A DNA stretch of 56,091 nucleotides, taken from positions 6,641-62,731 of the forward strand of contig NZ_CAKXZT010000142.1 of NCBI RefSeq assembly GCF_935825525.1. Direction: 5' to 3'. Position 1 is the first letter of the stretch. Each line of letters starts with the position of its first letter. Both the position numbers and the translations under genes were made by a program. The notes beneath the pieces are model-generated. The model saw only the letters and a program-made list of their open reading frames with translations. It did not search any database and had not been told where the DNA came from. Positions 52,156 to 56,091 of this stretch are shown here, piece by piece. This DNA is from Mesorhizobium escarrei (GTDB taxonomy: Bacteria > Pseudomonadota > Alphaproteobacteria > Rhizobiales > Rhizobiaceae).

Positions 52156-52345
52156 TTACGACCGCGCGTGCCCGGCTTGGCCGGAATGCTCTTTTCCATA
52201 CTCGTTCCACCAGGCGGTGAGCGATTCCATCGTGGGACCAAGCCCACGCGCCTTTGGCGTGATCTCATACTCGATGCGGGGCGGCACTTCCGCGAACACA
52301 GTGCGCGAGACCAGCTTCGTGGCGAACCCCAACGCCGCCTGGCCG
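52156..52345 (-). pseudogene. HxlR-family regulator, C-terminal remnant
   Basis: Minus-strand sequence reads VSRTVFAEVPPRIEYEITPK then RGLGPTMESLTAWWNEYGKE, ending with TAA at 52156-52158. This is the wing and last helix of an HxlR protein (compare VKRTSFPTIPPKVTYELSPL in the intact gene). The HTH half is absent: to the right the sequence loses coding character. Nothing else is seen in 52346-52556. Confidence 0.7.
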
Positions 52346-52556
52346 GCGCCAACCTAGGCAACCCCACCTCCCCCACTCCCTGCGGCGCCGGCCATCTTTT
52401 CACCAATGCACGTCGCGCAAAAGCACGCCCTCGGGCTGGAACCGAGGGTGCGCAGCGGTTTTGCATAACGGCATGCATAACTACAAAAACCCTAAGCGCT
52501 CCGCGTGCGTCGCATGAGTCCATTCCAATGCGACGCGCTTTAGGCAGCTACAGCGG

Positions 52557-52859
52557 TTACGCCGTCACCCCACCGCGACCGGTTTTCTGTGCCGTCATCC
52601 AGGGCATAGCTGCAGAGACGTCCTCGAGGATCTTGGCCGATTTCGCGAAGCCGGCGAAAGCCTCGCGTGCAACTGAAACGGGAACCTGGCCATCATAGGC
52701 GCGCTGGCAGGCTCGGAACGCCGTGTCAAAGATTGGCCCTCTGCGATTCTTCGGCCATTCCTGCAGGAACTCGAAAGCATCAGCCAAGCATTCGACTTCC
52801 TCCACCATGAACTCCCCTTTCCTGACGAAAACAGGCCGGTCGAACGTCCTGTCGTTCAT
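52557..52859 (-). CDS. DUF982 domain protein, second copy
   Basis: 100 residues, from ATG 52859. VFVRKGEFMVEEVECLADAF, then EFLQEWPKNRRGPIFDTAFR (Trp-Pro motif), ACQRAYDGQVPVSVAREAFA and a final helix. The arrangement of WP, A-x-x-C and AR-x-AF is closer to the DUF982 pattern than the copy at 4011-4295. Function unknown. Confidence 0.7.
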   Translation of the reverse strand: MNDRTFDRPVFVRKGEFMVEEVECLADAFEFLQEWPKNRRGPIFDTAFRACQRAYDGQVPVSVAREAFAGFAKSAKILEDVSAAMPWMTAQKTGRGGVTA

Positions 52860-53290
52860 TAGAACCTCCATTCAACTGAACGAGTGTTTGAGCTTCCACG
52901 AGAGCCGTGAGCGACGGCTGCGGGAAATATGTGAAGCGCACTTTTTGCTGTCAAGGAACGGCCTATTCGGGACTGAAGCAAAACTCCTCGCATGACTGAG
53001 ACCGCATGCGGAACGTCGCTGTGTATCGCTGCAACCTGCAACCGAGGACGGTCTGAACTCCATTGCTCCCGATGAAACCGAATTCTCGCAAAGGCGGTCG
53101 GCAGCATTCGTCACGCGGCCCTGGACAACAGCAGAAAGCCCGCGCCCTCGGGGAGAAGACGCGGGCTGACCGGAGCTACCGATCTCGCAGCATTTGTATG
53201 AGGGGACAATACTACGCTGCTGGCACTAAACTTTCGTCGCAGGACAGTGTTCCAGCCTCAAAGGAAAAAACCGCAGGTTTGTGTTCGCCG
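52860..53290. other. Non-coding stretch with one terminator
   Basis: No supported gene in 431 bases. It holds the hairpin at 53137-53167. Confidence 0.5.
53137..53167 (-). terminator. Rho-independent terminator
   Basis: Perfect 8-base arms AGCCCGCG / CGCGGGCT; on the minus strand followed by TTCTGCTGTT. It lies 124 bases past the stop of the 53291 gene and is similar in arms to 4477-4504. Confidence 0.6.
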
Positions 53291-53581
53291 CTACAGGAAC
53301 GCCTCCCAACGAAGCACCGCGTAGACTGCCCCGGCCACCATCGAGAGCACAGTAAGAACCAGGAGCAAGACGAACGGGTACGGCTCGCTGACGGCGGCGT
53401 CAGCCTCCTCTTGCTTCTCTTTCAAACTCTCGTCTCGATCGCCTTTCCAGATGACGCTGCGGGCATTTTCCCCCTGCGTCTCTTTCGAAATTTTTGTAGC
53501 GATATCCCATGCGATCACCGGATCATCGGGCAGGTGCCTCTGAAGCCATTCAGGGAGACCGCGACCAGTGTTCTTGTCCAT
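53291..53581 (-). CDS. Small tail-anchored membrane protein
   Basis: 96 residues. A charged, soluble N-terminal region (GLPEWLQRHLPDDPVIAWDI; EKQEEADAAVSE) and one C-terminal membrane helix (FVLLLVLTVLSMVAGAVYAV) with four or five residues after it. No recognised family. ATG 53581 has AGGGACATGG-type upstream sequence without a strong ribosome-binding site. A terminator follows. Confidence 0.55.
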   Translation of the reverse strand: MDKNTGRGLPEWLQRHLPDDPVIAWDIATKISKETQGENARSVIWKGDRDESLKEKQEEADAAVSEPYPFVLLLVLTVLSMVAGAVYAVLRWEAFL

Positions 53582-53684
53582 TTCGCGAACAAGTCTTCTG
53601 CTTCAACCATGTCCCTACTCGCTAATATACATCATTAGCTTTCCGCAGTTTTCAAGCCAAGACGGCCCGGTTTTTCCGGCTGCT

Positions 53685-53906
53685 TCAAGGCTCGGCAGCA
53701 ACGTCCTGGTCCTTGGACCGCTTCAGCAGCGCTCGCGAGGCCTGCACCAAGCGTTGCGACAGGGCCAGTGTGTAGCGAAGGTCGTCAACCAGCGCCCTTC
53801 CACGCTCGGCGGTCTGCCGAACGCGCGCCGCATGGATTTTGGTGGTTTCCCAAATAGGTTCTTCCACGGTGTCTGACTCCCGGGGCTGCGTCGTGGAATG
53901 GAGCAT
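53685..53906 (-). CDS. Small helical hypothetical protein
   Basis: 73 residues, with a long amphipathic helix (KIHAARVRQTAERGRALVDD; LRYTLALSQRLVQASRALLK) and no membrane segment. It could form a coiled coil. No clear ribosome-binding site; the gene is plausible from composition, but not proven. Confidence 0.4.
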   Translation of the reverse strand: MLHSTTQPRESDTVEEPIWETTKIHAARVRQTAERGRALVDDLRYTLALSQRLVQASRALLKRSKDQDVAAEP

Positions 53907-54336
53907 TGCCCATTTGCCTTATCCGCGTAAGTACGACGAAGTTCTAGCGCAGACAAAAAAGCCCGCCGTACCCGCAGGTTCGACGGGGCGATCAAGCGGT
54001 CACCAAGCACGGCTTGGGGGGCTGAGATGTGCCGGTACGCGCGGACCGAGTAAAATCATAGGCGTGCCGGCTGCCCGGCGTCTAGCAACCGCCGGTTGGA
54101 AGACCAGCAGGGAGCGCGGATCGTTCAATCTCCGCATCCCAACCAGGACCTCGCGTGGGCCGAACGGGGAACCCGCGCCTCTGCTGAAACAAGGACACGC
54201 CCTATTCGGCGCGCGCTCGACGGCTCAGTCGGGCGCGCGCCTGGACGCGGCTCCGCGCGGTCAATTCGCCTGGAACAAAACATTCCAGAGGTGGTTTTCC
54301 CAATGAAGGGACAGACTTTTTCGAAGGAGACGTCTC
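53907..54336. other. Non-coding stretch
   Basis: 430 bases without a supported gene. A terminator-like hairpin (CCCGCCG 53962-53968, CGACGGG 53981-53987, next to six A) points to the minus strand, but no gene ends just before it. Confidence 0.45.
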
Positions 54337-55086
54337 GTGAAAAAAGTTCTGATCACCAGTATGCTGGCCATAGGCGTTGGCTGTGGAGCAGCGCTCGCCC
54401 AGGAACAGCAGCCGGCCCAAAGCCAGTCGGGCGCCGACACCAACTGCCCGGCCGGCTCGGCTGGTTGCCCGGAAGGTGCGATGGGCGAACAGGGTAAGGC
54501 CGGCGCCACCACCGAGGAGCAGGCTCAAGGCAAGATGAAGATGCAGACCGACGAGCAAGCCCAAGGTAAAGCCGGGGTAACCACCGAGCAGCAAACCCAG
54601 GGCGAGGCCGGCACCACAACCGAGCAACAGGCACAGGACAAAGCCAAGGTCCAGACCGAGCAGCAGACCCAGGGTGCGGCCGGCGCCACAACCGAGCAAC
54701 ATGCGCAGGACAAGGCCAAGGTCCAGACCGAGCAGCAGACCCAGGGCGAGGCCGGTGCCACCACCGAGCAACAGACTCAGGGCACGACCTCTACTCAGCC
54801 ACAGGATAAGACTGAGACCGGCGCGATCAGCAATGTGACCGTTGAACAGAAAACGGAAATCACCCAAATCCTCAAACACGAAAAGGTCGAACCGGTTGCC
54901 GACGTCGACTTTGACATCTCAGTGGGTGTCGAGGTTCCGCGGCAGAAGATTAGACTGCGTCCTCTGCCGCCGCGAATCGTCGAGATCGTCCCGGCTTACG
55001 AAGAGTACCAGTATTTCGTGTTGGCCGATGGCCGTATCGTCATCGTCGACCCGGGTACGCTCAAGATAGTCCTTATTCTGACCTAA
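54337..55086 (+). CDS. DUF1236-type exported protein with Gln/Thr-rich repeats
   Basis: 249 residues. Signal peptide (KKVLITSMLAIGVGCGAALA, cleaved near AQEQ), then about 110 residues of tandem repeats built on TTEQQTQG-x-AG and KAKVQTEQQTQG units, and a C-terminal DUF1236-like domain (EVPRQKIRLRPLPPRIVEIV; YFVLADGRIVIVDPGTLKIV). Start is GTG 54337 after AAGGAGA. The periplasmic C-terminal domain is common in rhizobia but without known function; the repeats are probably a flexible spacer. An 11-base hairpin follows at 55107. Confidence 0.82.
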   Translation: MKKVLITSMLAIGVGCGAALAQEQQPAQSQSGADTNCPAGSAGCPEGAMGEQGKAGATTEEQAQGKMKMQTDEQAQGKAGVTTEQQTQGEAGTTTEQQAQDKAKVQTEQQTQGAAGATTEQHAQDKAKVQTEQQTQGEAGATTEQQTQGTTSTQPQDKTETGAISNVTVEQKTEITQILKHEKVEPVADVDFDISVGVEVPRQKIRLRPLPPRIVEIVPAYEEYQYFVLADGRIVIVDPGTLKIVLILT

Positions 55087-55106
55087 CGCCCATGTTCGGG
55101 CTAAAG

Positions 55107-55138
55107 GAGGGGTCCGCTGCCCCCACGGCGGACCCCTC
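55107..55138 (+). terminator. Hairpin after the DUF1236 gene
   Basis: Perfect 11-base arms GAGGGGTCCGC / GCGGACCCCTC with a ten-base loop, 20 bases past the stop. No T run follows, so termination strength is uncertain. Confidence 0.6.
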
Positions 55139-55440
55139 ACCTGCATCGACCAGTCTCCTGTCACCGAAGGCGACGGCTGTTACGTCTGTTCAAGCTGACA
55201 GGCTTTTCTGTGTATCGAGGATCCTTCCAGCCGTTTCCCACCTGGATTACCTAGACGGCGTCCTTCCTGCTCAAAAGTGCCCAAGATAGGACTTCGGTCT
55301 GGCCGCTTGCCGACCATGGGCTGGCCCAGGCAGTGCTTTGGTCCGGGACCGCTATAGCAAAAGCCTGAAATGGGGGAGTTTTTAGGAACCGACTTCCTGC
55401 AGGCGTCGTTGCGATGCCGACCCCGTGACAGGAGGCTGCA
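55139..55440. other. Non-coding stretch
   Basis: No gene, repeat or regulatory element recognised in these 302 bases. Confidence 0.45.
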
Positions 55441-55533
55441 ATGGACCCCAGCATTCACCAGGCACGTTGGCTGCTTTTTCCGGTATTTGGCCTGGTGTTC
55501 GGGGTCGCAGCCGTTGGGCTTTTCATCGGCTGA
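55441..55533 (+). CDS. 30-residue single-span membrane peptide
   Basis: ATG 55441 to TGA 55533 after a good ribosome-binding site (CAGGAGGCTGCA). It encodes MDPSIHQARWLLFPVFGLVF followed by GVAAVGLFIG, almost entirely one membrane helix. A hairpin terminator follows at 55596. Small one-helix peptides of this kind are often missed; the site, helix and terminator together support it. Confidence 0.5.
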   Translation: MDPSIHQARWLLFPVFGLVFGVAAVGLFIG

Positions 55534-55595
55534 TGGGGGTCAACCGATGAAGGCAACGCACTCGCGCAGTCATGAGTCCCTTCCTGCGCCAGCGA

Positions 55596-55629
55596 GACCC
55601 ACTGGTTCTCCCCATGAGACCAGTGGGTC
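55596..55629 (+). terminator. Hairpin after the 30-residue gene
   Basis: Perfect 11-base arms GACCCACTGGT / ACCAGTGGGTC with a 12-base loop, followed by TTGTC. Confidence 0.55.
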
Positions 55630-55728
55630 TTGTCACAGCCCGATGATGGCGAAAGCGTGATAAATTGGTGCAGAGTACCGAGGATTGACTTGGGCGAATT
55701 CGAAATAGGTAGAAATGCAACGTAGAGC

Positions 55729-56091
55729 GTGACGGTCAAAGGATATTCTAGCGTGCTATTGGCAAATTCATTGATCACAGACGCAATACGGCCGCAGCGC
55801 TCGAAGCATTGTGAGACAAGAGTTCTCGCCAGTGCGCGTCCTCAATCGCAGCGCAGGCTCAAATCTCTTCGAGGGCTTCGCGTCGCCATCTGCCTGAGCG
55901 CATCGGCCTTGGTACTCGTCGTGAGCCCCTACCGTGTAGCACAGGACGGCCTGTCCCTGACGCTAAGCCCGCAGGGCGCCTGGGCACAAGGGAATTCCGG
56001 GAACTCTGACTCCGGCAACTCTGACTCCGGCAACTCTGGAGACACTGAAAGCCCCGGCAACTCTGGAGACACTGAAAGCCCCGGCAACTCT
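55729..56091 (+). CDS. Exported protein with GDTESPGNS repeats (start of gene, runs off the window)
   Basis: 121 codons from GTG 55729 to the edge; a TAG lies two codons before it, so the frame cannot start earlier. After a basic stretch (RLKSLRGLRV) comes a hydrophobic export segment (AICLSASALVLVVSPYRVAQ), then LSLTLSPQGAWAQ, then GNSGNSDSGNSDSGNS and repeats of GDTESPGNS. The 27-base DNA unit is repeated up to the last base. The long signal-like stretch suggests secretion or cell-surface display. The start codon is uncertain; GTG 55753 and TTG codons in frame are alternatives. Confidence 0.5.
   Translation, partial: MTVKGYSSVLLANSLITDAIRPQRSKHCETRVLASARPQSQRRLKSLRGLRVAICLSASALVLVVSPYRVAQDGLSLTLSPQGAWAQGNSGNSDSGNSDSGNSGDTESPGNSGDTESPGNS

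Overview
The window looks like GC-rich alphaproteobacterial DNA, most probably from a Mesorhizobium-like rhizobium (Hyphomicrobiales). This rests on recognised families (DUF982, DUF2934, KTSC, DUF1236, LigD-type ligase, HAMP-GAF-GAF kinases, Tat-exported NMT1-like binding proteins) and on the dense mix of insertion-sequence relics typical of accessory rhizobial DNA. No search was run, so the genus is an inference. No tRNA, rRNA or CRISPR array was seen.

Layout. (1) Bases 1-3.8 kb are a gene graveyard: a glycine-betaine/choline permease fragment joined to a broken integrase-type transposase, remnants of IS6-, IS630- and IS256-like transposases, and a multiply frameshifted ATP-dependent DNA ligase (ligD). 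(2) 3.3-7.1 kb holds small rhizobial genes (zinc-ribbon, DUF982, KTSC, DUF2934, a secreted Cys-repeat peptide) with look-alike hairpin terminators. (3) 7.7-17.7 kb is the most unusual part: one minus-strand run of five tandem paralogous Tat-exported NMT1/THI5-like substrate-binding proteins, a SCO1/SenC-type protein, a membrane HAMP-GAF-GAF histidine kinase, a single-domain response regulator, and a response regulator fused to a class III adenylate/guanylate cyclase. No permease or ATPase accompanies the binding proteins. (4) 17.8-18.7 kb is a scar in which a GAF-domain remnant abuts the 3' part of an FAD oxidoreductase.

(5) 18.7-45.6 kb is a large amine/amino-acid (possibly D-amino-acid or modified-amino-acid) catabolic region: two HAD type II hydrolases, two aldehyde dehydrogenases, three intact DAO-type FAD oxidoreductases, a D-serine/D-threonine-type PLP lyase, an ornithine-cyclodeaminase-family reductase, a complete dipeptide-type ABC transporter, an Lrp regulator, a class III aminotransferase, a tartrate/D-malate dehydrogenase plus a deleted pseudogene copy, a cupin, a hydroxyacid dehydrogenase, an acetylornithine-deacetylase-like peptidase, and three paralogous double-GNAT acetyltransferases. 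The expected flow is import, oxidative deamination by FAD enzymes or aminotransferase, aldehyde oxidation, and hydroxy/keto-acid handling. The substrate cannot be read from the sequence.

(6) 45.8-47.9 kb is a second IS scar (IS3, IS481 and IS5 remnants) around a frameshifted alpha/beta hydrolase. (7) 48-52.4 kb holds an O-methyltransferase and a DoxX / epimerase / NmrA-like reductase set divergent from an HxlR regulator, plus a second HxlR fragment. (8) 52.5-56.1 kb returns to small hypothetical genes, a DUF1236 repeat protein and the start of a repeat-rich secreted protein running off the window.
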